The notes under the pieces: model-generated
The model's input: only the letters and a program-made list of their open reading frames with translations
The model's database searches: none
Told to the model about the DNA's origin: nothing
Source of the DNA: an uncultured Collinsella sp.
GTDB taxonomy: Bacteria > Actinomycetota > Coriobacteriia > Coriobacteriales > Coriobacteriaceae
NCBI GenBank assembly: GCA_934630385.1
Contig: CAKTWE010000093.1
Span: forward strand, 1-6,396
Direction: 5' to 3'
DNA length: 6,396 bases
Program-made: the position numbers and the translations under genes
Shown: positions 1 through 4,821 of the stretch, piece by piece
Position numbering within the stretch: position 1 is the first letter of the stretch
Layout of the letters: each line of letters opens with the position of its first letter

Positions 1-289
1 CTGTAACAGTTAGCTGATGATTTGGGTCCTAGATGTTACAGATCGAGACAAACCTTTCGGCGGATTTTGAATGTCTCGTTTTATAACAGTAAGAGGGGTT
101 TGGGGGGTCGAGTTGTTACAGATTGAGATTGAAGTCGGGGAGAGATTCCTCAGTCTCAATCTGTAACATCTGGATCCGTTTAAGCTGAGTAACTGTTACA
201 GATTGAGACATTGGGTCTGGAAGTTTCCCTTTGTCTCAATCTATAACATCAAGACCCGGATTTCGCCTCCACCTGTTACAGATTGAGAT
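1..289. repeat. Alternating inverted-repeat array, 16-bp repeat, exact 80-bp period (left end outside window)
   Basis: The repeat TGTTACAGATTGAGAC occurs on the plus strand at 34-49, 114-129, 194-209 and 274-289. Its reverse complement occurs at 73-88, 153-168 and 233-248, and the last 8 bases of another inverted copy are at 1-8. Plus copies start exactly 80 bp apart, and so do minus copies. The intervals are 23 bp (50-72, 130-152, 210-232) and 25 bp (9-33, 89-113, 169-193, 249-273) without exception. The seven interval sequences are not alike. Copies differ at a few positions: C for T at position 11 in 34-49 and 73-88, T for C at position 6 in 73-88 and 233-248, and final T for C in 114-129 and 274-289. 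A transcript could fold each neighbouring pair into a stem of about 16 bp. No inverted copy follows at the expected 313-328, so the array ends on an unpaired repeat. Function is unknown. Candidates are a phased protein-binding array, a processed hairpin RNA, or a mobile repeat family. Confidence 0.93.
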
Positions 290-389
290 GTTTGTGTCCG
301 CATCAGCCCCGCTTGCAACCGTAGTCCCATATAAACTAACCCCGTGGTAAACTTGACCATACTGTAAATATTCCGAAAGGTACACCTCA

Positions 390-821
390 ATGTCCAAATA
401 CATCAACGAGCTCATGTCGCCGCAGCTTATGGGCGTCATCTATGCCTTCGTCGGCTTCATCATCGCCCTGTATGTGCTGTCGGTCGTCTATGTGTTCATC
501 GACGCTCGCCGCCGCGGCGCCAGCGCCTACGTGGCATGGGGCATCATCGCCCTCATCCCGTTTGTGGGCCTCATCGCCTACCTGGTCCTGCGCCCGCACT
601 CCTATGCGGCCGACCGTGAGGAGCAGGAGCTGGACATGGCCCTGCGCGAGCGCCAGCTTGCCCAGTACGGCACCTGCCCGCAGTGCGGCGCCCCCATCGA
701 GAAGGACTTTGTGGTCTGCCCGGTGTGCGACACCCAGGTTCGCAACGTGTGCCCCAGCTGCCATCGCCCGCTCGATGCGCACTGGAAGGTCTGCCCCTAC
801 TGCCGAACTCGCATTCAGTAA
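390..821 (+). CDS. Small membrane protein with C-terminal double zinc ribbon
   Basis: This 143-residue protein has two predicted membrane helices, at about residues 14-37 and 46-67, joined by a short basic loop (DARRRGAS). The pattern recalls the short two-helix membrane modules found at the N-terminus of cardiolipin-synthase-type proteins. A charged, probably helical linker follows (about 72-92). Two zinc ribbons come next, with cysteine pairs C96/C99 with C110/C113 and C121/C124 with C135/C138. Such treble or double ribbons usually bind structural zinc and mediate protein or nucleic-acid contacts. By the positive-inside rule the basic loop and the ribbons would not be expected on opposite sides without a further helix, so topology is unsure. 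The start is ATG 390 with GAAAGG at 375-380, 9 bp upstream. It is a single-gene unit between the repeat array and a hairpin at 919-949. No specific function is recognised. Confidence 0.86.
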   Translation: MSKYINELMSPQLMGVIYAFVGFIIALYVLSVVYVFIDARRRGASAYVAWGIIALIPFVGLIAYLVLRPHSYAADREEQELDMALRERQLAQYGTCPQCGAPIEKDFVVCPVCDTQVRNVCPSCHRPLDAHWKVCPYCRTRIQ

Positions 822-918
822 CGCATCCATCGCCTGGCCGGCCGCAAGCCACGGGCGCGCTGCAAGCCATGCGCGCCCCGCAGCCCCGCCCCCACACGAT
901 GAAGCATGCGTAGAAAAT

Positions 919-949
919 CGCCCGCCGTGCCATTAAGGTGCGGCGGGCG
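919..949 (+). terminator. GC-rich hairpin, probable terminator after the zinc-ribbon gene
   Basis: The arms CGCCCGCCGTGCC (919-931) and GGTGCGGCGGGCG (937-949) pair over 13 bp, with two G-U pairs, around the loop ATTAA. The downstream T-tract is weak (CTTGTAT) and it overlaps the -35 of the next promoter. The upstream side carries AAAA (914-917). It lies 98 bp after the stop codon at 821. The sequence between (822-918) shows no gene. Confidence 0.55.
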
Positions 950-950
950 C

Positions 951-978
951 TTGTATACCAAGGCAACCTGCCTATAAT
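951..978 (+). promoter_or_regulatory. Sigma-70-like promoter for thrS
   Basis: The -35 is TTGTAT (951-956), the spacer is 16 bp, and the -10 is a perfect TATAAT (973-978). Transcription would start near 985, giving a leader of about 64 nt before the ATG at 1049. A 7-bp inverted repeat, TGCAAGT (981-987) and ACTTGCA (1013-1019), flanks the expected start. It could be an operator or a leader stem. The leader is too short for a T-box. Confidence 0.6.
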
Positions 979-1048
979 GATGCAAGTCAAAAACGCCGAG
1001 CGCATCGCACGCACTTGCACCAGGCATCCGAGAGGAGAAAACATACCC

Positions 1049-2812
1049 ATGAAGGCACTCTACAATGACGGTTCGGTGGCCGAGCTCCCGCAGGACGAGG
1101 TCACGCACGTCATCCGCCACTCCGCCGCGCACATCATGGCGCAGGCCATCAAGCGCCTGTACCCCGAGGCCGACTTTGCCTACGGCCCCGCGACCGACAA
1201 CGGTTTTTACTACGACGTCGATCTGCCCGAGGGCGTCAAGATCAGCGAGGACGACTTCCCCGCGATCGAGGCCGAGATGAAGAAGATCGTCAAGGAGAAC
1301 CTTAAGTTCACCGTGTACGAGAAGCCCCGCGCCGAGGCCATCGCCCTTATGGAGGAGCGCGGTGAGAAGTACAAGGTCGAGCACATCGGCGACCTGGACG
1401 ACGACGCCCGCATCACTTTCTATCAACAGGGCGACTACATCGACATGTGCGTTGGCCCCCACATCTGCTACACCAAGGCGCTCAAGGCCTTTAAGCTCAC
1501 CGGCGTCTCGGGCGCCTACTGGAAGGGCGACAAGGACAACAAGATGCTCACTCGCATCAATGGCGTCGCCTTTGCCACCAAGGAAGAACTCGACGAGCAC
1601 ATGCACATGCTGGAGGAGGCCAAGAAGCGCGACCACCGCAAGATCGGCCGCGAGATGGACCTCTTTATGATGCGCGACGAGGCCCCCGGCTTCCCGTTCT
1701 TCCTGCCCAACGGTATGATTCTTAAGAACACGCTGCTGGACTACTGGCGCGAGATCCACCACAAGGCGGGCTACGTGGAGATCTCCACGCCGCTCATCAT
1801 GAACAAGCAGCTGTGGAAGACCTCGGGTCACTGGGACCACTACAAGGACAACATGTACTCCACCGTTATTGACGACGAAGAGTACTGCATTAAGCCCATG
1901 AACTGCCCGGGCGGCGTGCTGGTGTACGCCTCCAAGCCGCACTCTTACCGCGAGCTGCCCATCCGCGCCGGCGAGATCGGCCTGGTGCACCGCCACGAGC
2001 TGCGCGGCGCCCTGCACGGCCTGTTCCGCGTGCGCTGCTTTAACCAGGACGACGCCCACCTGTTTGTGCGTCCCGACCAGCTGACCGGCGAGATCGTGGG
2101 TGTGGTCAACCTCATCGACTCCGTGTACCAGAAGTTTGGCTTTAAGTATCACGTTGAGCTTTCCACCCGCCCCGAGGACTCCATGGGTTCGGACGAGGAC
2201 TGGGCTCGCGCCGAGGAGGGTCTGCGCACCGCTCTGGATAAGCTGGGCATGGACTACGAGGTCAACGAGGGCGACGGCGCCTTCTACGGCCCCAAGATCG
2301 ACTTCCACCTGGAGGACTCGCTCGGCCGTACCTGGCAGTGCGGTACCGTGCAGCTCGACTTCCAGATGCCGCTCAACTTTGACCTGGAGTACGTGGACGC
2401 CGACGGCACCAAGAAGCGCCCCATCATGCTGCACCGCGTATGTTTTGGCTCCATCGAGCGCTTCATCGGCATTCTGATTGAGCACTTTGCGGGCAAGTTC
2501 CCCACCTGGCTGGCCCCCGTGCAGGTCAAGGCGCTTCCGGTTTCCGAGAAGAGCCGTGACTACGCCCACGAGGTGTGCGCCAAGCTGGAGGAGGCCGGCA
2601 TCCGCGTGGTCTGCGACGACCGCGACGAGAAGATCGGCTACAAGATCCGCGAGGCCCGCAGCATCGACCGCGTGCCCTACATGCTCATCCTGGGCGAGAA
2701 GGAGGTCGAGGCCGGCAATATCTCCGTCCGCGATCGCTCCAACGAGACCGTTCAGATGAACGTTGACGAGTTTGTTGCGAAGGTGCTCGAGGAGATCAAG
2801 ACCCGCGCCTAA
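1049..2812 (+). CDS. thrS: Threonyl-tRNA synthetase, TGS-less form
   Basis: This class II aminoacyl-tRNA synthetase charges tRNA-Thr with threonine in the cytoplasm. The chosen start is ATG 1049, with AGGAG at 1033-1037. The frame stays open to 938, but that stretch overlaps the promoter and hairpin. The product is 587 residues. The protein opens at MKALYNDGSV and within 25 residues reaches the editing domain, so the N-terminal TGS domain of about 60 residues present in E. coli ThrRS is missing. Editing-site residues are H24 and H28 (HxxxH) plus C134 and H138. The catalytic core spans roughly 195-480 and has the zinc ligands C286 (in MNCPGG), H337 (in DDAH) and H462 (in MLHR). It also has the motif 2 stretch HRHELRGALHGLFRVRCF. 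The motif 3-like stretch is GSIERFIGILIEHFAG. The anticodon-binding domain is at about 485-585. Downstream it is closed by a strong terminator, so it appears monocistronic. Identification is secure. Confidence 0.98.
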   Translation: MKALYNDGSVAELPQDEVTHVIRHSAAHIMAQAIKRLYPEADFAYGPATDNGFYYDVDLPEGVKISEDDFPAIEAEMKKIVKENLKFTVYEKPRAEAIALMEERGEKYKVEHIGDLDDDARITFYQQGDYIDMCVGPHICYTKALKAFKLTGVSGAYWKGDKDNKMLTRINGVAFATKEELDEHMHMLEEAKKRDHRKIGREMDLFMMRDEAPGFPFFLPNGMILKNTLLDYWREIHHKAGYVEISTPLIMNKQLWKTSGHWDHYKDNMYSTVIDDEEYCIKPMNCPGGVLVYASKPHSYRELPIRAGEIGLVHRHELRGALHGLFRVRCFNQDDAHLFVRPDQLTGEIVGVVNLIDSVYQKFGFKYHVELSTRPEDSMGSDEDWARAEEGLRTALDKLGMDYEVNEGDGAFYGPKIDFHLEDSLGRTWQCGTVQLDFQMPLNFDLEYVDADGTKKRPIMLHRVCFGSIERFIGILIEHFAGKFPTWLAPVQVKALPVSEKSRDYAHEVCAKLEEAGIRVVCDDRDEKIGYKIREARSIDRVPYMLILGEKEVEAGNISVRDRSNETVQMNVDEFVAKVLEEIKTRA

Positions 2813-2845
2813 GGCGAAGCCAAAGGTTTATAAACCGCATGTATG

Positions 2846-2881
2846 CGCGGCTGTCCCATGTACGGGGCAGCCGCGTTTTTT
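2846..2881 (+). terminator. Rho-independent terminator of thrS
   Basis: The arms CGCGGCTGTCCC (2846-2857) and GGGGCAGCCGCG (2864-2875) form a 12-bp stem with one G-U pair and a 6-nt loop. Six T follow (2876-2881). It starts 34 bp after the thrS stop. A perfect 12-bp palindrome, GGTTTATAAACC (2825-2836), lies between stop and hairpin. Confidence 0.92.
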
Positions 2882-3011
2882 ATGTTGAGCAAGGGCGGGG
2901 GAGTGTTGGCTGCAGTTGTTGCGCGCTCACAAGATGCCGATTGCCCCGTAACCGTTTGGCAAAGTACAAATGCCGCCATAAATGAGCAATATTGCCCAGA
3001 TACAGGAAAAG

Positions 3012-3033
3012 CCGCTGTTAGAGCGGGTTTTTT
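3012..3033 (+). terminator. Small hairpin terminator with no intact gene in front of it
   Basis: CCGCT (3012-3016) pairs with AGCGG (3022-3026) around GTTAG, followed by G and six T (3028-3033). AAAA at 3007-3010 would also give it a T-tract on the minus strand. The sequence before it (2882-3011) has no recognisable gene. It does contain a 10-bp palindrome, GCAATATTGC (2986-2995), and weak promoter-like words. It is probably the 3' end of a lost gene or the end of a very short transcript. Confidence 0.6.
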
Positions 3034-3043
3034 GTTGTGCAAA

Positions 3044-3193
3044 AATGTACGCATTGTTGGCGATGCCTCGTCGGTCGAGGTGTTTGTGAACGATGGCGCA
3101 CTCGTGTTCTCGACGCGCATCTATCCCGAGGCCTATGGCGTTACCGTTGACGCTTCGGGTGTGAGCGTGACCTATCACACGCTCAGCATCTAG
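3044..3193 (+). pseudogene. 3' remnant of a GH32 glycoside hydrolase (sucrase/fructanase family)
   Basis: The frame ending at TAG 3191-3193 encodes about 49 residues that match the C-terminal beta-sandwich of family GH32 enzymes (sucrose-6-phosphate hydrolase, invertase, fructanase). The core is DASSVEVFVNDG, followed by VFSTRIYPE. This is the family's usual 'VDxSSVEVFVNDG...RIYP' segment. Everything upstream is missing, including the N-terminal five-bladed propeller with the NDPNG, RDP and EC catalytic motifs. The open frame extends back to 2843, but those residues are encoded by the thrS terminator and the 3012-3033 hairpin and bear no GH32 resemblance. Homology begins about 10 bp after that hairpin's T-tract, which marks a likely deletion junction. 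It could be called a 116-residue hypothetical protein, but a gene relic explains it better. Confidence 0.72.
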
Positions 3194-3215
3194 GCGTTTC
3201 GTCGCCTATCGGCGC

Positions 3216-3221
3216 TATACT
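3216..3221 (+). promoter_or_regulatory. Possible -10 element (TATACT) before the 3232-3271 hairpin
   Basis: TATACT lies about 70 bp before the GTG start at 3290. There is no convincing -35 at 16-18 bp; the sequence there is close to GGCGTT. If used, transcription would begin near 3228 and run at once into the strong hairpin at 3232-3271. Confidence 0.3.
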
Positions 3222-3231
3222 GCAGCCGTTG

Positions 3232-3271
3232 CCCACGATGCGGGGAACACCCGCATCGTGGGTTTTTGTTT
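3232..3271 (+). terminator. Strong hairpin terminator immediately upstream of the PLP-fold gene
   Basis: CCCACGATGCGGG (3232-3244) and CCCGCATCGTGGG (3250-3262) are perfectly complementary over 13 bp around GAACA, followed by TTTTTGTTT. It ends 18 bp before the GTG start at 3290. It may be the old terminator of the GH32 gene whose tail lies just upstream, or an attenuator for the following gene. Confidence 0.9.
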
Positions 3272-3289
3272 ATGAAGGGACGGTGCCGT

Positions 3290-4294
3290 GTGGATGTACA
3301 GCAGCTAGAAGAGGCCTGGGCTTTGAGGGCCAGCGCACGTGGGGCGCGACTGGTTGCGGCCTCACATGTGCCGGCGGCGCTGTCTCTGTTAGGGGTTGTT
3401 CGTCCCGGCGATCGCCTGGTTGCGTTTGCCGATGACCTTGCCGATGCGTTTGCGCGCGGCTTTGATAGCTGCGACGTGGCTATGGTGGGTGAGCCGTCGG
3501 TTGCGGCGTTTGCTGCTGCGTCCGAGAGCTTTGACGCTTCGTTTGAGGTCGAGGGGCCGCACCTGTGGTGGTTCGTCAACTCTATTGGCGGGTCTGGACT
3601 GCGCGTGCCCGATCTGCGCTCCTTAGGACGCGCCGCGCGTGAGGCCCATGCGCTGCTGGTTGTGGACAACACCGTGGCGTCGGCTTTTGGCTGCGATTCG
3701 CTGCGGCTGGGTGCTGCGCTGTCGCTCGAGGCGCTCGACCGCGTGTGTGCCGGTAAGGCTCCGCGCAAGCTCGTTGCTGCTTCGGTGGCGCGCTCGCAGC
3801 TCAAGCGCCATCGCGTGGATGCCGCGGCTGAGTGCGCGCATGCCCTGCTTGAGGGCCGTGGCTTTGCCAAGCTTGATTTGCGTGCTGACGAGGCCGGTGT
3901 GCTGGAGCGAGGGCTTTCCTCGCTTAACGTCCGCATGCAGGCACATTTCGACCGTGCCCGTGCGCTGGCCGAGTATTTGGTCGCCAATGAGATGGTGCGC
4001 GACGTGCGCTATCCCGGTCTGAGCTCGCATCACGACCATGCGGTTGCGACGGGAATCCTTGAGCATGGCTTTGGCCCGGCAGTTGAGTTTGACCTTATCG
4101 AGCGTAGCGCGGGTGAGCTGTTCGATGCTTTGCCGGGGGAGTTCCGTACATCGCCTGCCGGCGGCGCAGCGACGCGCCTTTCGGCCCTACGCTGCAAGGA
4201 GGGGAGCACCATCCGCCTCTTCGCCGGCACCGACAACCCCCTGATCGTGGCCGCCACCCTAGACAACGCCCTCCGCAAGTTAGCTACTCTTTGA
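3290..4294 (+). CDS. Degenerate cystathionine gamma-synthase-family (PLP fold type I) protein
   Basis: This 334-residue protein resembles Cys/Met-metabolism PLP enzymes (CGS, cystathionine beta-lyase, methionine gamma-lyase). The match is clearest in LLVVDNT (D126 is the usual pyridine-nitrogen aspartate) and RGLSSLNVRMQAHFDRARALAEYL. It continues in VRDVRYPGLSSHHDHAVATGIL and in the C-terminal stretch TIRLFAGTDNP, whose Arg normally binds substrate carboxylate. Key catalytic motifs are not seen. Aligned without gaps from DNT, the Schiff-base lysine of the SATKY motif falls on R151 in ALDR. The usual YGGTYR and ESPSNP motifs are replaced by ADDLADAF and VNSIGGSG. K156 nearby could be proposed instead but needs a gap. 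It is also shorter than the usual 380-400 residues. The start GTG 3290 has AAGGGA at 3275-3280; ATG 3272 and TTG 3266 abut the terminator T-tract and lack a ribosome site. It may be a non-catalytic homologue. Its role is unknown. Confidence 0.82.
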   Translation: MDVQQLEEAWALRASARGARLVAASHVPAALSLLGVVRPGDRLVAFADDLADAFARGFDSCDVAMVGEPSVAAFAAASESFDASFEVEGPHLWWFVNSIGGSGLRVPDLRSLGRAAREAHALLVVDNTVASAFGCDSLRLGAALSLEALDRVCAGKAPRKLVAASVARSQLKRHRVDAAAECAHALLEGRGFAKLDLRADEAGVLERGLSSLNVRMQAHFDRARALAEYLVANEMVRDVRYPGLSSHHDHAVATGILEHGFGPAVEFDLIERSAGELFDALPGEFRTSPAGGAATRLSALRCKEGSTIRLFAGTDNPLIVAATLDNALRKLATL

Positions 4295-4628
4295 TGCTGG
4301 CGATGAGGTCGCTGGCTTTGGTGGCGATGACTTGGTCTATGTCGGTCTGCAGCTCCTCGTAGACCGCTATGGCTCGCTCGCCGGCGGGGGTGAGCGAGGA
4401 TCCGCGGGCGCCGTCGCGCTCGATGAGTTTGCATCCCAGTTGCCCTTCGGCCTCGTTCACAATACGCCAGGCCTTGGAATACGCCATGCCCATGCTCTTG
4501 GCGGCACGGTTGAGCGAGTGCTCGCGGGCAATACCCTGCAGCAGCAAGACGCAGCCGTGACCAAACACGCCCGGCAGATCCTTGTCGCACGCTTGAATGA
4601 CCAACTTTGCTGTCGTCCTGTACTTCAT
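4284..4628 (-). CDS. Stand-alone ModE-type winged-helix transcriptional regulator
   Basis: This 114-residue protein matches the N-terminal DNA-binding domain of the molybdate regulator ModE and the related LysR-type winged helix. The helix-turn-helix is SLNRAAKSMGMAYSKAWRIVNEAE (about 38-61), and the wing is LIERDGARGSSLTPAGERA (about 68-86). A helical tail, YEELQTDIDQVIATKASDLI, may serve for dimerisation. The C-terminal molybdate-binding (MOP) domains of full ModE are absent, so the ligand, if any, is unknown. Such short forms often sit near molybdate or metal transport genes, but none is visible here. The start is ATG 4628 (minus strand) with GGGAAG about 11 nt upstream. GTG 4637 would add three residues, but the same purine run would then be only 2 nt away. 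It is convergent with the PLP-fold gene and overlaps its last 11 bp, with no terminator between them. Confidence 0.88.
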   Translation of the reverse strand: MKYRTTAKLVIQACDKDLPGVFGHGCVLLLQGIAREHSLNRAAKSMGMAYSKAWRIVNEAEGQLGCKLIERDGARGSSLTPAGERAIAVYEELQTDIDQVIATKASDLIASIKE

Positions 4629-4713
4629 ACGCCCCACGTCTTCCCGCTAAAGTGTTTGCTGGGCAAACGCAAAGCCTGCGTCAAACCCTCGTGTGCTCTT
4701 CTTAAATCATGCA

Positions 4714-4742
4714 TTGTAGCAGTCAAAGTGCGTTAAGATACT
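4714..4742 (+). promoter_or_regulatory. Candidate promoter for guaB
   Basis: TTGTAG (4714-4719), a 17-bp spacer and GATACT (4737-4742) give a moderate sigma-70 match. The overlapping TAAGAT (4734-4739) is an alternative -10, but its spacer would be only 14 bp. The leader to ATG 4822 would be about 70 nt. Confidence 0.42.
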
Positions 4743-4751
4743 TCCCCAGTA

Positions 4752-4794
4752 TTGGGCGCCCAAGGTTGGGCTGGGTCCTACGAGGCCTGCAGCC
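4752..4794 (+). promoter_or_regulatory. Palindrome and stem-loop in the guaB leader
   Basis: A perfect 12-bp palindrome, TTGGGCGCCCAA (4752-4763), sits at the expected transcription start. It is followed by a possible bulged stem, GGCTG (4769-4773) with CAGCC (4790-4794), extended inside by GG/CC and CCT/AGG. This could be a repressor operator or a leader structure. No conserved purine-riboswitch core is seen. Confidence 0.3.
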
Positions 4795-4821
4795 GACCGG
4801 TCGCATGGAAAAAGGAGAAAC

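Noticed and set aside
1..289. Classical CRISPR array or TIGR array
   Set aside because: CRISPR repeats are direct, usually 23-47 bp, with longer spacers; here 16-bp repeats alternate in orientation. TIGR units are much shorter (about 36 nt with spacers near 9 nt). No Cas or Tas gene is in the window.
236..439. 67-codon minus-strand frame at the array edge
   Set aside because: It runs across repeats and the start of the zinc-ribbon gene, with no ribosome site or recognisable sequence.
442..936. 164-codon plus-strand frame overlapping the zinc-ribbon gene
   Set aside because: It is an out-of-frame shadow with S/A/P/R-rich low-complexity translation. The 390-821 frame has clear helices and zinc ribbons.
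938..1048. Longer thrS start at GTG 938
   Set aside because: The extra 37 residues overlap the hairpin at 919-949 and the TATAAT promoter, resemble no TGS domain, and lack a ribosome site.
985..1048. T-box riboswitch controlling thrS
   Set aside because: The leader is only about 64 nt, with no T-box sequence or terminator/antiterminator pair. T-box leaders need roughly 150-300 nt.
815..2569. 584-codon open frame on the minus strand
   Set aside because: It lies antisense to thrS. Its low-complexity composition rich in V, H, L, A and D is typical of a shadow frame of high-GC coding DNA, and thrS is certain.
2843..3043. N-terminal part of a 116-residue protein ending at 3193
   Set aside because: These codons run through the thrS terminator and a second hairpin with T-tract, have no ribosome site, and do not resemble GH32. 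Only the tail from 3044 has family signal.
4332..4736. 134-codon plus-strand frame antisense to the ModE-type regulator
   Set aside because: The minus-strand frame has a clear ModE winged helix. The plus-strand translation has no family signal.
4743..4821. Purine or other riboswitch upstream of guaB
   Set aside because: No conserved purine-riboswitch core is seen and the leader is short. Only a palindrome and a weak bulged stem are present.
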